Origin: an uncultured Clostridia bacterium
GTDB taxonomy: Bacteria; Bacillota; Clostridia; Oscillospirales; Acutalibacteraceae
DNA length: 64,000 bases
Assembly: GCA_947631945.1 (NCBI GenBank)
Contig: CANRNI010000002.1
Span: 62,001-126,000 of the forward strand
Reading direction: 5' to 3'
Shown here in pieces: positions 17,686-27,043 of this stretch. The translations under genes and the position numbers were made by a program. The notes below the pieces were generated by a model. It was not told the origin of the DNA, made no database searches, and saw nothing but the letters and a program-made list of their open reading frames with translations. Positions within the stretch are counted from its first letter, which is position 1; every line of letters starts with the position of its first letter.

Positions 17686-18180
17686 TCATTCTTCCTCTCC
17701 CATTTTGAAAACACAGCCGCCGTCAACGCCCGTTTCTTCAAAACTGATTTTTAAATTATTTTTCATTCTTTGTATATAGTCGGAAAGCGCCGCCTTTTCA
17801 TCCTCGGAAAAACCTCGAAGAAGAACGGCGTCCATTTTTCGGTTATCCTCATGCATATACTCTATAAGCTCTCTTGATTTATCCGTAAGAGAAAGTTTTT
17901 TAAGTCTTGCGTCATAATCCACGGAGGAACGCTCCAACAGTCCCTTTTGAACCATAAGATTGACTACTTTTGATACGGTAGAACGCGTTATGCCGAATTT
18001 TTCCTCCAAATCGCGCTGAAAAATTTCCTTATCCTTATTGTGGTCGATAATACCTATTATCCAGCCGTTTGTTCCCGTAATGCTGTCTACCAAAGGCTTG
18101 TGACTGTTGCTCTCCATATATCGCATAGTCATATTGGCAAGCGAGTGAATTTTCATTCCCATGTAATGCTTATCGTCCAA
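17686..18180 (-). CDS. MarR-family transcriptional regulator
   Basis: About 164 residues, winged helix-turn-helix: FQRDLEEKFGITRSTVSKVVNLMVQKGLLERSSVDYDARLKKLSLTDKSREL covers the recognition helix and wing. I place the start at a TTG (18180) with SD AAGGGG 8 nt upstream, giving MDDKHYMGMKIHSLAN; the longer ATG form at 18228 would begin almost at the predicted transcription start and would put the operator-like dyad inside the coding sequence. It heads an operon of four ABC exporter genes, so it probably represses the exporters and itself until an inducing ligand binds. Confidence 0.88.
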   Translation of the reverse strand: MDDKHYMGMKIHSLANMTMRYMESNSHKPLVDSITGTNGWIIGIIDHNKDKEIFQRDLEEKFGITRSTVSKVVNLMVQKGLLERSSVDYDARLKKLSLTDKSRELIEYMHEDNRKMDAVLLRGFSEDEKAALSDYIQRMKNNLKISFEETGVDGGCVFKMGEEE

Positions 18181-18204
18181 ATCATCAACCCCTTGAAAAA
18201 ATTT

Positions 18205-18226
18205 GTCGAATATCAAACTGTACGAC
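18205..18226 (-). promoter_or_regulatory. Likely MarR operator at +1
   Basis: Imperfect dyad GTCGTACA-N6-TATTCGAC (6 of 8 positions symmetric) starting at the predicted transcription start; binding would block the promoter. Confidence 0.5.
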
Positions 18227-18233
18227 ATTCAAC

Positions 18234-18262
18234 ATTATACCGCCGAATATATTATATGTCAA
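18234..18262 (-). promoter_or_regulatory. Consensus sigma-A promoter of the MarR/ABC operon
   Basis: TTGACA, 17-nt spacer, TATAAT on the minus strand: a perfect consensus, so strong when not repressed. Confidence 0.85.
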
Positions 18263-18268
18263 TAGAAA

Positions 18269-18301
18269 CGTAAAAGTGCCGCCGTAAAATATCGCGGCGG
18301 C
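18269..18301 (-). terminator. Terminator of the 18.3-19.4 kb gene
   Basis: 7-bp GC stem GCCGCCG / CGGCGGC, followed on the minus strand by ACTTTTACG; a weak U-tract. Confidence 0.55.
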
Positions 18302-18324
18302 TGAAAAATATATTTTATTGAATA

Positions 18325-19437
18325 TTACCAAACTATATCGGTATAGGTCGTATTGCTGGCAAGCGTTGCGTCGAGGTCGGTCGTAACGACTTTGATTTTT
18401 GCGTCTTTAAGAATCATATGAGCGTTTACCCGCGTTTCATAGCTTAAAAGTTTGCCGTCCTTTGAGATAACGGCCGAAGCGTAGCAGCCGGAGTATTGTA
18501 GAGAAACATTCGCTCTGTCCACGGTAGCTCCTATATCCGGCGCATAGGTATTCATAACGTCGTCAACAAGCATAAACTCAAATATTTTTCCGTAAGCGTC
18601 AGATTTTTCGGGGCTCTCGGCGTCTTTCATATCTATACGGATAACGTAATTGCCGTTTGAATCGGAAGTATGAGATACGGACTTTACGTCGCTCATTGAA
18701 AGCGACGAAACATACGCGGCACCGTCGGGAGATACGTTTTTAACAGCGGACGCCTTATCACCCTTTGCTATTTCCGTAGTAACCGTTTCATCGGAAAGGA
18801 ATTTATCCTTGACAGCCGATACATACGCCTGCGCAAGCGAATTTGAAAGCTGAATGTCGGACGTAACCGTCTGTTTCGCTTTAGTAAACGAAGGACCGTC
18901 AGTTTTAAGCTTATTTACAGCCGTATTGAAAAACGAAAGCCATTGTTCGTCGCTTTGCGGTACGGACGGAACTGCGGCCGAACCGTCCGCGGAAGCATCG
19001 GAACCGCTATTTACGGGAATATCCGCAGGCAATGTGGTAGTCTGAACATACTGATTTAAATTGTTTTGCTGATTTTCGGCGTTCTGAACATTCGGCGCTC
19101 CCGTATCGACCGTCTGATTATTACTCTTTTTCATTTGGGACGCTGTAGAAGCAATGCCGACTACGGCAACTATAAGCAGACAAAAGCCCACCATCATAAT
19201 TGCAATAAGAATTTTGCTTGTCGTTTTATCGTCGGCTTTTTTGTCATGTGGTTTTTTCTTGCCTGACCTGCTTGTTTTCGCTAATCTTTTTTTTCTGCTC
19301 TTTTTTTCTTTTTTTACAATATTCTCATCGTCGGCGCTTTTTTCGGGCCGGGCTTCAATTTTATTATCCGAGACGTAAACAATATCGCCGCTGTCCGAAT
19401 CGCTTTCATTTATAACGTCTTTTTTTTCCGAATCCAT
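18325..19437 (-). CDS. Membrane-anchored protein of unknown function (paralogue of the 1-506 gene)
   Basis: About 370 residues. A highly charged cytoplasmic N-terminus (Asp/Ser-rich then a Lys/Arg-rich patch about 45-70), one membrane helix (ILIAIMMVGFCLLIVAVVGIA, about 76-96), an Asn/Gln/Ala/Pro linker (about 105-160) and an extracytoplasmic domain of about 200 residues starting SDEQWLSFFNTAVNKLKT. I do not recognise the domain. ATG 19437 is preferred over the upstream start at 19461 because AGGGGG lies 7 nt before it. Monocistronic, divergent from the surface-polymer genes. Confidence 0.75.
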   Translation of the reverse strand: MDSEKKDVINESDSDSGDIVYVSDNKIEARPEKSADDENIVKKEKKSRKKRLAKTSRSGKKKPHDKKADDKTTSKILIAIMMVGFCLLIVAVVGIASTASQMKKSNNQTVDTGAPNVQNAENQQNNLNQYVQTTTLPADIPVNSGSDASADGSAAVPSVPQSDEQWLSFFNTAVNKLKTDGPSFTKAKQTVTSDIQLSNSLAQAYVSAVKDKFLSDETVTTEIAKGDKASAVKNVSPDGAAYVSSLSMSDVKSVSHTSDSNGNYVIRIDMKDAESPEKSDAYGKIFEFMLVDDVMNTYAPDIGATVDRANVSLQYSGCYASAVISKDGKLLSYETRVNAHMILKDAKIKVVTTDLDATLASNTTYTDIVW

Positions 19438-19490
19438 ATATTTTCCCCCTGTTTTTGACACTTTAATGCGTCAGCCGTTCATGTTTTTAT

Positions 19491-19519
19491 ATTTTAACAC
19501 ATAATAACCGGTTTGTAAA
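19491..19519 (-). promoter_or_regulatory. Promoter of the 18.3-19.4 kb gene
   Basis: Minus strand TTTACA, 17-nt spacer, TAAAAT. Confidence 0.5.
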
Positions 19520-19538
19520 TCGGAAAAATAAAAATAAA

Positions 19539-19567
19539 TTGACATTCTTTTTACAATGATATATAAT
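19539..19567 (+). promoter_or_regulatory. Consensus sigma-A promoter of the surface-polymer genes
   Basis: TTGACA, 17-nt spacer, TATAAT, about 90 nt upstream of the flippase ATG. Confidence 0.8.
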
Positions 19568-19582
19568 ATTTAAAAAAATACA

Positions 19583-19622
19583 GCACAAGCTTGTGCGTAA
19601 AGGCGCAAGACGGTCTTTGCGC
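19583..19622 (+). other. Two hairpins in the flippase leader
   Basis: A perfect 14-bp palindrome GCACAAGCTTGTGC (19583-19596), then stem GCGCAAGA / TCTTTGCGC (19603-19622). No T-tract, so not an obvious attenuator; they may stabilise the mRNA 5' end. Confidence 0.4.
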
Positions 19623-19656
19623 GGTGCCGCCTTAAACGTACATTGGAGAATTTGTA

Positions 19657-21132
19657 ATGGACGATACAAAAAACAAGGTTCTTTCGGGACTTATATGGAA
19701 GTTTGGAGAGAGAATAACGGCGCAGGTCGTTACGTTTGTCGTATCTGTAGTGCTTGCGAGACTTCTCCCGACGGAAGCTTACGGACTTATAACACTCGTT
19801 ATGATTTTCATAACCTTTGCAAACTGCATAGTCGTAAACGGCTTCGGCAGCTCGCTTATTCAAAAAAAAGACGCGGATAACGTCGATTTCTCAACGGTTT
19901 TGTATTTTCAGCTCGGAGCGTCTTTGATTCTTTATTTGATTCTTTTCATCGCTTCACCGATTATAGCTTCGTTTTTCGGAAGCGGCTATGAGCTTTTATC
20001 TCCCGTTCTCAGAGTTCTCGGACTTAGAATACCTCTTACGGCGATAAACAACGTCCAACAGGCGTATGTTTCGAGAAAAATGATTTTCAAAAAATTCTTT
20101 TTCTCAACAATTATCGGCACGACGGTTTCGGCCGTAGTCGGCATATGGATGGCATACGCGGGATACGGCGTATGGGCGTTAGTCGGTCAGTATCTGACAA
20201 ACACAATAATGGACACCGTAATTCTCGGTCTTACTATTCATTGGAAGCCCGAGCTTAAATTCTCATGGAAAAAGCTGAAAGAGCTTTTTTCATACGGCTG
20301 GAAAATACTTGTCGCGTCGCTTATCGACACATCGTATAACGAGCTTAGGAGCCTTATAATAGGAAAACTGTACACGTCGAACGACCTCGCGTTTTTTGAT
20401 AAAGGCAAGCAGATACCAAATATACTGGTAACCAATATAAATTCGTCTATTTCAAACGTGCTTTTCCCCGCCATATCAAAATCGCAGAGCAATATTACCG
20501 ATGTAAAAAACATGATGCGGCGCTCGATACGCACAACGGCTTATATAATGTGTCCTATGATGTTCGGTCTTGCAGTCGTGGCGAAACCGCTCGTGTCGCT
20601 TCTGCTTACCGATAAATGGCTCCCCTGCGTACCATATCTTCAAATTTACTGCATTACATATTGTTTCGAGCCAATCCAACAGGCAAATTTACAAACTATA
20701 AAAGCCGTAGGACGAAGCGATATAATTCTAAAACTCGAAATACTGAAAAAAGGTTCGGGACTTCTGATATTATTCTGCGTAATGCGGTACAGCGTTGACG
20801 CGATAGCGTACAGTTTGTTTCTGACAACTTTTATAGCGTCGTTCGCTAACACCTTGCCTAATAAAAAACTCGTTTCCTACAGCTATAAAGAGCTTGCTGT
20901 TGATATGGCTCCGGGGCTACTTATTTCGGCTGTCATGTCGCTCGCGGTTTATGCGGAAGGACTGCTTATACATCTCGAAGCGTTCCCGCTCCTTTGCATA
21001 CAGGTCATATCCGGGGCGGCGGTCTATTTCCTTATTTCAATCGTATTTAAGACCGAACCGTTTGAATATTTAAAAGAAACTTTGTTTGAATATCTCAGCG
21101 GACTGAAAAATAAGACGAAAAAAGCAAAATGA
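19657..21132 (+). CDS. Wzx-type polysaccharide flippase (MOP superfamily)
   Basis: 491 residues with about 12-14 membrane helices. The N-terminus (GLIWKFGERITAQVVTFVVSVVLARLLPTEAYGLITLVMIF) and the following GFGSSLIQKKDADNVDFSTVL pattern are typical of O-antigen/teichuronic-acid flippases of the Wzx/TuaB type, which move undecaprenyl-linked glycans across the membrane. SD GGAG 8 nt before the ATG. It is followed at 10 bp by a glycosyltransferase and at 15 bp by a CDP-glycerol polymerase-like gene, consistent with one operon making a surface polymer. Confidence 0.88.
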   Translation: MDDTKNKVLSGLIWKFGERITAQVVTFVVSVVLARLLPTEAYGLITLVMIFITFANCIVVNGFGSSLIQKKDADNVDFSTVLYFQLGASLILYLILFIASPIIASFFGSGYELLSPVLRVLGLRIPLTAINNVQQAYVSRKMIFKKFFFSTIIGTTVSAVVGIWMAYAGYGVWALVGQYLTNTIMDTVILGLTIHWKPELKFSWKKLKELFSYGWKILVASLIDTSYNELRSLIIGKLYTSNDLAFFDKGKQIPNILVTNINSSISNVLFPAISKSQSNITDVKNMMRRSIRTTAYIMCPMMFGLAVVAKPLVSLLLTDKWLPCVPYLQIYCITYCFEPIQQANLQTIKAVGRSDIILKLEILKKGSGLLILFCVMRYSVDAIAYSLFLTTFIASFANTLPNKKLVSYSYKELAVDMAPGLLISAVMSLAVYAEGLLIHLEAFPLLCIQVISGAAVYFLISIVFKTEPFEYLKETLFEYLSGLKNKTKKAK

Positions 21133-21142
21133 GGCGAATCAA

Positions 21143-22117
21143 ATGTATCCTTTGATTTCCGTAATTATACCCATTTATAACGTAGAAACTTTTTTGCCGT
21201 CGTGCATAGAATCTGTTATAAATCAAACTTATGAAAACCTTGAAATTATCCTTATTGACGACGGCTCAACGGATAAAAGCGGTAAAATATGCAATAAATA
21301 TTCGGAAAACGACAGCCGTATAACAGTTATTCATAAGGATAACGAAGGAGTAGCGGAAGCGAGAAATACAGGAATCGCGAATATGAGCGGAGAATATTTT
21401 TGTTTTGTTGACGGCGATGATTACGTTGATAATGAATATATATCCGAAATGTACTCGCTGATAAAAGAATATGACGCGGATATATCCATGTGTTCGTATG
21501 TGTATAAATGGCGCGACGGCACGGAAAAGCGAACAAGAAATACCGATTATAGCGACGATACCGTGTTTTCCGATACCGGTATTGATGCTCTTAAAAAGTT
21601 ACTGTACGGTCAAATCTATGCGCCCTCTTGTTGTGGAAAGCTCTTTAAAAAAGATCGTGTAGCGGTAAACTTTCCGAAATATGCGATCGGTGAAGACGTT
21701 CTTTCCTGTATAGATTATTTGCAAAACGCAAAAAAAGTCGTTATGATAAACGCTCCGTTGTATTTGTATATGCAGAACGAAAACAGCGTGACGCACTCTT
21801 TTAATATCGAGAAGATATACGACATGGTAAAAACAGCCGATATAATATACGAAAAATACGCAATAATATCTGATGAAATTAAGAATGCCGCGACATATTA
21901 TTTGACAGAAAAAAATTTTATAGTATTTATGAAACTGTACGGTAAAAACGGGGTACAAGACAGAATAAATCATATAAAGAAAAATATTAAACAATACAGA
22001 AATGTTGTCATTCGAGATAAAAACGCGGAACTAAGAACAAGAATAGCCTGTATTCTTTCTTACTTAGGCTTCGGCGCGTTATATAAAATCCGAAACGCGA
22101 TATCCGGCGATAAATAA
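21143..22117 (+). CDS. Family 2 glycosyltransferase
   Basis: 324 residues. GT-A fold of the GT2 family: SVIIPIYNVETFLPSCIESV at the N-terminus, IILIDDGSTDKSG, the acceptor-side EGVAEARNTGI and the metal-binding DGDDYVD (about 92-98). It transfers a sugar from a nucleotide-sugar to a lipid-linked or polymer acceptor; donor and linkage cannot be assigned. No membrane helix is evident. SD GAGG. It lies between the flippase and the CDP-glycerol polymerase, so it probably adds a linkage or branch sugar on the same surface glycan. Confidence 0.9.
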   Translation: MYPLISVIIPIYNVETFLPSCIESVINQTYENLEIILIDDGSTDKSGKICNKYSENDSRITVIHKDNEGVAEARNTGIANMSGEYFCFVDGDDYVDNEYISEMYSLIKEYDADISMCSYVYKWRDGTEKRTRNTDYSDDTVFSDTGIDALKKLLYGQIYAPSCCGKLFKKDRVAVNFPKYAIGEDVLSCIDYLQNAKKVVMINAPLYLYMQNENSVTHSFNIEKIYDMVKTADIIYEKYAIISDEIKNAATYYLTEKNFIVFMKLYGKNGVQDRINHIKKNIKQYRNVVIRDKNAELRTRIACILSYLGFGALYKIRNAISGDK

Positions 22118-22131
22118 ACAGGAGTTTAATT

Positions 22132-23283
22132 ATGAGTTTAAAAGATATATTAATAGAAAGCTTTAGCAGCGCTACATCAAAATTTCCGAGAAAAAAAGCA
22201 ATAATATTTGAATCCACTCCGAATTTTACCGACAACACATATTGGTTTTTTAAGTATTTGGCTGAAAATACGGACGTTCCGAAAAAATACAAGCTCGTAT
22301 GGCTGTTAAAGACCCACGACGGTTTCAGGGACAAGCTGTGCGGTGTCAAAATAAAATCTATAACAAAGAATCCCACTAATCTTAAAGAAAAGTTTGATTT
22401 TACATATTATTCGCTGTTTGCAAAATTTATTGTAGACTGCAACAATTACGTATATAAGAAAAATTATCAACAAAAACGAGTTTTTCTCGGTCACGGTATG
22501 CCGCTGAAAATTGTTAAAGACTACGACCTTATTAAAGGCGAAGTCGATATGAACATGATAACTACTTATAATTTTAACAGCCATTTTTACGATATAGGCG
22601 ATACCGATGAAAACATGAGGAACTTCGGTTATTGCCGCACCGATATACTTGCGGAAAACGCCGGCAAGAGGAAAAACAGGGATAAAACGTATATAGTATG
22701 GATGCCGACATACCGCCAGCATTTTTCCGCTTCCGAATTAAAAATCGAGAACCGTTTTCCTCTCGGACTTCCCGTAATAAAGTCGCATGATAATATGCGT
22801 GAAATCAACGATTATCTGAAAGAGAAGAATACGATTCTGTATATCCGGCCGCACCCGGCGCAGGATGTAAGCGTAATGCACATTGACGAAATGAGCAATA
22901 TTGTAATTGCGGATAACGCGTTTCTTGATTCAAAGGGAATGCAGTTATACGAATTTTTAACAAAAACCGACGCGCTCATAACGGATTATTCCTCCGTTTA
23001 TTATGACTATCTTATGATTGAGAGACCTATAGCGCTCGCGATTGAAGATTTAGATGATTTTAAAGCGAAGTGGCCCATGTACTTCGACGACTTTAAAGCA
23101 AATTATAAATGCCCGTATCTTTATACGGTTGAAGATTTGAAAAAATTTATAAAGGACGTCGCGGAAGATAACGACGAATACGAGGAGAAAAGGCTGAAAG
23201 CAAAAAACCGCTTTTACGACTATACCGACGGTAAAACCTGCGAAAGAATTTATAAATTTATGGTTAATGAATACGGACTTTAA
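22132..23283 (+). CDS. CDP-glycerol (or CDP-ribitol) glycerophosphotransferase family protein
   Basis: 383 residues, shorter than polymerising TagF because the N-terminal membrane-binding region is reduced. Family landmarks: FLGHGMPLK (catalytic His region), the RPHPAQD motif at about 240, and ALITDYSSVYYDYLMIERP at about 280-298, which binds the CDP-alditol. Such enzymes add alditol phosphate units in teichoic-acid-like polymers or capsule. SD AGGAG. Last gene of the flippase-GT operon, followed by a bidirectional terminator. Confidence 0.88.
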   Translation: MSLKDILIESFSSATSKFPRKKAIIFESTPNFTDNTYWFFKYLAENTDVPKKYKLVWLLKTHDGFRDKLCGVKIKSITKNPTNLKEKFDFTYYSLFAKFIVDCNNYVYKKNYQQKRVFLGHGMPLKIVKDYDLIKGEVDMNMITTYNFNSHFYDIGDTDENMRNFGYCRTDILAENAGKRKNRDKTYIVWMPTYRQHFSASELKIENRFPLGLPVIKSHDNMREINDYLKEKNTILYIRPHPAQDVSVMHIDEMSNIVIADNAFLDSKGMQLYEFLTKTDALITDYSSVYYDYLMIERPIALAIEDLDDFKAKWPMYFDDFKANYKCPYLYTVEDLKKFIKDVAEDNDEYEEKRLKAKNRFYDYTDGKTCERIYKFMVNEYGL

Positions 23284-23291
23284 ATATATAT

Positions 23292-23323
23292 AAAACCTCC
23301 GCCAAATACGGAGGTTTTATTTT
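23292..23323. terminator. Bidirectional terminator between surface-polymer and pyr operons
   Basis: 10-bp stem AAAACCTCCG / CGGAGGTTTT with T-rich flanks on both strands; it can serve both convergent operons. Confidence 0.85.
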
Positions 23324-23350
23324 GTCGATAAATTAAGGAAGGATTGAAAT

Positions 23351-23785
23351 TTATTTAATATCTCCCTGACTTTTAAATTTTGACTCGCAGTATATGCATC
23401 TGTACACTCTTTTTTCTCTGTCGGTAAGCTTAAAAACGCTCGGAAGCTCCTGTTCAACAGACGATATACATCTGGGGTTCGAGCATTTTATTATACCCTC
23501 GACTTTTTCCGGCAGTTCAAGGTGTTTGCGCTCCGCGACCTTACCGTCCTTAATAATACTTACCGTAATTCCCGGGTCAAGATAGCCAATAACGTCAAAA
23601 TTGATATCAATGGGTTCGCATATTTTAAGAATATCCTTTTTGCCCATTTTTTCGCTTTCGGCGTTTTTGATTATTGCTACCTGACAGCCGAGCTTATCGA
23701 GATTCAGCGCTTTATATATGCTCATTGCGCCGCCCGCGTGGATATGGTCAAGCACTACGCCGTTTTTTATCGGATTGACTATCAT
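23351..23785 (-). CDS. pyrI: Aspartate carbamoyltransferase regulatory subunit
   Basis: 144 residues. The N-terminal nucleotide-binding domain begins IKNGVVLDHIHAGGAMSIYK; the C-terminal zinc domain has the four cysteines CSNPRC (about 108-113) and CIYC (about 134-137). PyrI confers allosteric control by CTP/ATP on PyrB. It is the last gene of the operon, 2 bp after pyrB, as in other clostridia and enterics. Confidence 0.95.
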   Translation of the reverse strand: MIVNPIKNGVVLDHIHAGGAMSIYKALNLDKLGCQVAIIKNAESEKMGKKDILKICEPIDINFDVIGYLDPGITVSIIKDGKVAERKHLELPEKVEGIIKCSNPRCISSVEQELPSVFKLTDREKRVYRCIYCESKFKSQGDIK

Positions 23786-23787
23786 TT

Positions 23788-24702
23788 TTATTCCACCCCC
23801 AGAAGCTTAAGAATAAGCGCCATTCTTATATATTTTCCGTTGAGAGTCTGCTCGAAATAGCACGCTCTCGGGTCATTATCAATCTCAACCGAAATTTCAT
23901 TTACTCTCGGGAGAGGATGAAGTATGGAAAGGTCTTTTTTGGCTTTAGCAAGCTTGCCGGAGTTAAGTATATAAGTGTCTTTGAGCCTTATATAATCGTC
24001 CTCGTTAAAGAATCTCTCGCGCTGAACTCTCGTCATATATAGGATATCAAGCTCGGGGACGGCGTCCTCGAGGCTTCTTGTTTCAACGTAATCAATATTT
24101 CCTCTGTCGAGAATTTCTTTCTTTATATAGCCGGGAATCCTCAATTCCTCGGGCGAAATAAGCACAAATTTGACGTTATCATATCTCGACATAGCGCCTA
24201 TAAGCGAGTGTACGGTTCTGCCGAATTTTAAATCTCCGCATAATCCTACTGTGAGATTGTCAAACCGTCCCTTTTCCCTGTTTATCGTTAGAAGGTCGGC
24301 AAGCGTCTGTGTCGGGTGGTTATGTCCCCCGTCGCCGGCGTTTATTATCGGCACGAGAGAATGCATCGAAGCGACAAGCGGCGCTCCCTCCTTAGGGTGG
24401 CGCATCGCTATAATATCGGCGTAGCCGCTTACGACTCTTACGGTATCGGCTACGCTCTCCCCTTTTGACGCGGAAGAATTATCGGACGAAGCGAATCCAA
24501 GTACGTTTCCTCCAAGCTCATACATCGCCGCCTCAAAGCTTAATCTTGTTCTTGTTGACGGCTCATAAAAAAGCGTAGCGAGCTTTTTGCCCCTGCATTT
24601 TTCCGAATACTTCACGGGGTTTGCGATTATATCCTTTGAAACCGTTATAAGCTCGTCTATTTCGGCAGTTGAAAGCTCCTTAATATCAATTAAACTTCTC
24701 AT
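23788..24702 (-). CDS. pyrB: Aspartate carbamoyltransferase catalytic subunit
   Basis: 304 residues. Condenses carbamoyl phosphate with aspartate, the committed step of pyrimidine synthesis. The carbamoyl-phosphate loop [13 protein letters not shown] (about 46-58), the [13 protein letters not shown] motif and HPLPR near the C-terminus are intact. The start overlaps the pyrE stop by 4 bp (ATGA), so the two are translationally coupled, and pyrI follows 2 bp downstream. Confidence 0.96.
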   Translation of the reverse strand: MRSLIDIKELSTAEIDELITVSKDIIANPVKYSEKCRGKKLATLFYEPSTRTRLSFEAAMYELGGNVLGFASSDNSSASKGESVADTVRVVSGYADIIAMRHPKEGAPLVASMHSLVPIINAGDGGHNHPTQTLADLLTINREKGRFDNLTVGLCGDLKFGRTVHSLIGAMSRYDNVKFVLISPEELRIPGYIKKEILDRGNIDYVETRSLEDAVPELDILYMTRVQRERFFNEDDYIRLKDTYILNSGKLAKAKKDLSILHPLPRVNEISVEIDNDPRACYFEQTLNGKYIRMALILKLLGVE

Positions 24703-25337
24703 TTTGCCGCACCTATCCAGCTTTCATCCGAGGGATTGTTTCTGAATTTTATAAGTCTTTCTATATCCTCGGGCTTTATATATCCTTCGTCCGCAGCAAC
24801 CTCGGCTATCACATCGAAGTTTGTAAGACTGACGTTTTTTACTCCTGCGGCGGCAAGCCTTTCTATTCCCTTTTGCATACCGTATGTGAAAATGCTGACA
24901 ATTCCGAGCACCTGCGCGCCGGCCTCTCTTAACGCGTCAACGACCTCAAGCACACTGCCTCCTGTTGAAATCAAATCCTCAATTACAACTACCTTCTGAC
25001 CTTTTTCGAGCTTGCCCTCGATTCTGTTCTGTCTGCCGTGGTCCTTATTGCCCGAACGTACGTACCCCATAGGCATTGAGAGAATATGAGCAGCTATCGC
25101 CGCGTGAGCTATTCCGGCAGTGCTTGTCCCCATAAGAACCTCGCAATCGGGGTATTCTTTTTTTACCGTTTCGGCAATTGCCGTTTCAACCGTTATTCTG
25201 TGTTCGGGAGCGGTAAGAATAAGCCTGTTGTCGCAGTATACAGGGCTTTTTATGCCGCTTGCCCATGTAAAAGGCTCCTCGGGTCTGAAAAATACCGCGC
25301 CGATTGATAAAAGCGCTCTCGCTATTTTCTTCTGCAT
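24699..25337 (-). CDS. pyrE: Orotate phosphoribosyltransferase
   Basis: 212 residues. Converts orotate and PRPP to OMP. The PRPP-binding motif [17 protein letters not shown] (about 118-134) and the [11 protein letters not shown] loop are present; the N-terminus [31 protein letters not shown] is the family substrate region. Length is normal. It sits between pyrF and pyrB. Confidence 0.95.
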   Translation of the reverse strand: MQKKIARALLSIGAVFFRPEEPFTWASGIKSPVYCDNRLILTAPEHRITVETAIAETVKKEYPDCEVLMGTSTAGIAHAAIAAHILSMPMGYVRSGNKDHGRQNRIEGKLEKGQKVVVIEDLISTGGSVLEVVDALREAGAQVLGIVSIFTYGMQKGIERLAAAGVKNVSLTNFDVIAEVAADEGYIKPEDIERLIKFRNNPSDESWIGAAK

Positions 25338-25357
25338 TTATATCGTCCTTTCAAAAT

Positions 25358-26053
25358 TTATAAAAATTCCTCTAAGCAGCGTCTGTACGCCGCGACGGGA
25401 TTATCTGCGGCTGTTATAGGTCTGCCCACCACTATATAATCGGAACCTGTTTTCTTAGCCTTTTCGGGAGTGGTAACTCTCACCTGGTCACCGATATCTC
25501 CGTCAGCAAATCTTATTCCGGGAGTTACCGTATAAAAATCATTTCCGCAGACCTCATGAACCTTTTCAGCTTCGAGCGGAGAGCATACCACTCCATCAAG
25601 CCCTGCTTTCTTCGCATTCAACGCGTAATGCATTACGACCTCGTCTATGGGTCTGTCTATAAGCAAATCGCTTTTCATTCTTTCCTCGCTCGTCGAAGTA
25701 AGCTGTGTTACGGCTAAAAGTATAGGTCTTGTGCCGTCGGGACGCGTAAGCCCCTCAATTGCCGCTTCCATCATTGCTATCGTTCCGCCGGCATGAAGAT
25801 TGCACATATCAACGTCGAGCGACGAAAGCACCGCCATAGCCTTTTTTACGGTATTCGGGATATCGTGAAGCTTTAAATCAAGGAATATTTTATGTCCTCT
25901 GCTTTTTATCTCTTTTACGATTGACGGACCCTCGGCGTAAAAAAGCTCCATGCCTATTTTTACAAACGGCTTTTCCTGTGTGAATTTATCAAGAAATGAT
26001 AAACATTTTTCCCTGCTTTCAAAATCGCAAGCAATTATAACGTCTTTTCCCAT
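25358..26053 (-). CDS. pyrF: Orotidine 5'-phosphate decarboxylase
   Basis: 231 residues, the short bacterial (type 1) form. Active-site motif [11 protein letters not shown] at about 59-69 with the Lys/Asp pair, and the phosphate-binding [12 protein letters not shown] near the C-terminus. Produces UMP from OMP. Its start shares one base with the pyrD stop. Confidence 0.95.
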   Translation of the reverse strand: MGKDVIIACDFESREKCLSFLDKFTQEKPFVKIGMELFYAEGPSIVKEIKSRGHKIFLDLKLHDIPNTVKKAMAVLSSLDVDMCNLHAGGTIAMMEAAIEGLTRPDGTRPILLAVTQLTSTSEERMKSDLLIDRPIDEVVMHYALNAKKAGLDGVVCSPLEAEKVHEVCGNDFYTVTPGIRFADGDIGDQVRVTTPEKAKKTGSDYIVVGRPITAADNPVAAYRRCLEEFL

Positions 26054-27003
26054 CAGTGCGCGCCTCCTGTTATATCTTTAAGATTATTTATACCGTATTT
26101 TTTCATAGCGTCGGGCAAGCCCTCAACTATTTTTTTAGACGCGAACGGGTCAATAAGATTAGCCGCTCCGACCTCAACGGCAGACGCTCCCGCGAGCATC
26201 ATCTCAATAACGTTTTCGGGCGACGCGACGCCACCCATACCGATAATCGGAATATCTACGGCTTCATAAACCCTGTAAACCATCGAAACGGCGACAGGAA
26301 AAATGGCGGGACCCGAAAAACCGCCCGATTTATTCGCGACAACCGGTTTTTTTGTCTTTAAGTCGATTCTCATTCCCATGAGCGTGTTAATCATGCTTAT
26401 TCCATCGGCGCCCGCGTTTTCGCACGCTTCGGCAATTTTTACTATATCGGTTACGTTCGGGCTGAGTTTAATATAGACGGGCTTTGCCGTAACGGATTTT
26501 ACGGCTTTTGTTACTTCAGCGGCCGCTTCGCACGACGTGCCGAAACTCATTCCGCCGCCATGAACATTGGGACAGCTTATATTTACCTCTATAAGCCCCA
26601 CCTGCTCCTCTTTATCAATTTTTTCGCAGGTGTAAACATATTCGTCAACAGAAAAACCGCTAATGTTTGCTATCACCTTTTTATTAAAGCATTTTTTCAT
26701 TTTCGGAAGTTCTTCCGATATGACCTTATCTATTCCGGGGTTTTGCAGTCCTACGGAATTTATCATGCCCGAAGTACATTCCGCGATTCTCGGAGTGGGA
26801 TTACCAAAGCGCGGTTCCTTTGTCGTTCCCTTAAACGAGAATGAGCCTAAAATATTTATATCGTAAAGCTGTGCAAATTCATAGCCGAAGCCGAATGTAC
26901 CGCTCGCCGGAATTACGGGATTATCGAGCTTCAAACCGCTCAAAACCACCTCTGTGTTTACCATAATAATCGCCATGCGATACGTCTGCCGCGCAAAACG
27001 CAA
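26053..27003 (-). CDS. pyrD: Dihydroorotate dehydrogenase, class 1B catalytic subunit
   Basis: About 305-316 residues. FMN enzyme with the class-1 catalytic Cys in [19 protein letters not shown]/phosphate motifs [11 protein letters not shown] at the N-terminus and [13 protein letters not shown] near the C-terminus. Class 1B enzymes need the PyrK subunit to pass electrons to NAD, and pyrK is the adjacent gene. The start is uncertain: TTG 27003 has AAGG 12 nt upstream, while internal ATG 26976 or 26964 fit the family N-terminus but lack an SD. Confidence 0.93.
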   Translation of the reverse strand: MRFARQTYRMAIIMVNTEVVLSGLKLDNPVIPASGTFGFGYEFAQLYDINILGSFSFKGTTKEPRFGNPTPRIAECTSGMINSVGLQNPGIDKVISEELPKMKKCFNKKVIANISGFSVDEYVYTCEKIDKEEQVGLIEVNISCPNVHGGGMSFGTSCEAAAEVTKAVKSVTAKPVYIKLSPNVTDIVKIAEACENAGADGISMINTLMGMRIDLKTKKPVVANKSGGFSGPAIFPVAVSMVYRVYEAVDIPIIGMGGVASPENVIEMMLAGASAVEVGAANLIDPFASKKIVEGLPDAMKKYGINNLKDITGGAH

Positions 27004-27043
27004 TGAGAATTAAAGCCTTTCGCGACCGGTACCGCTCCTTTCT

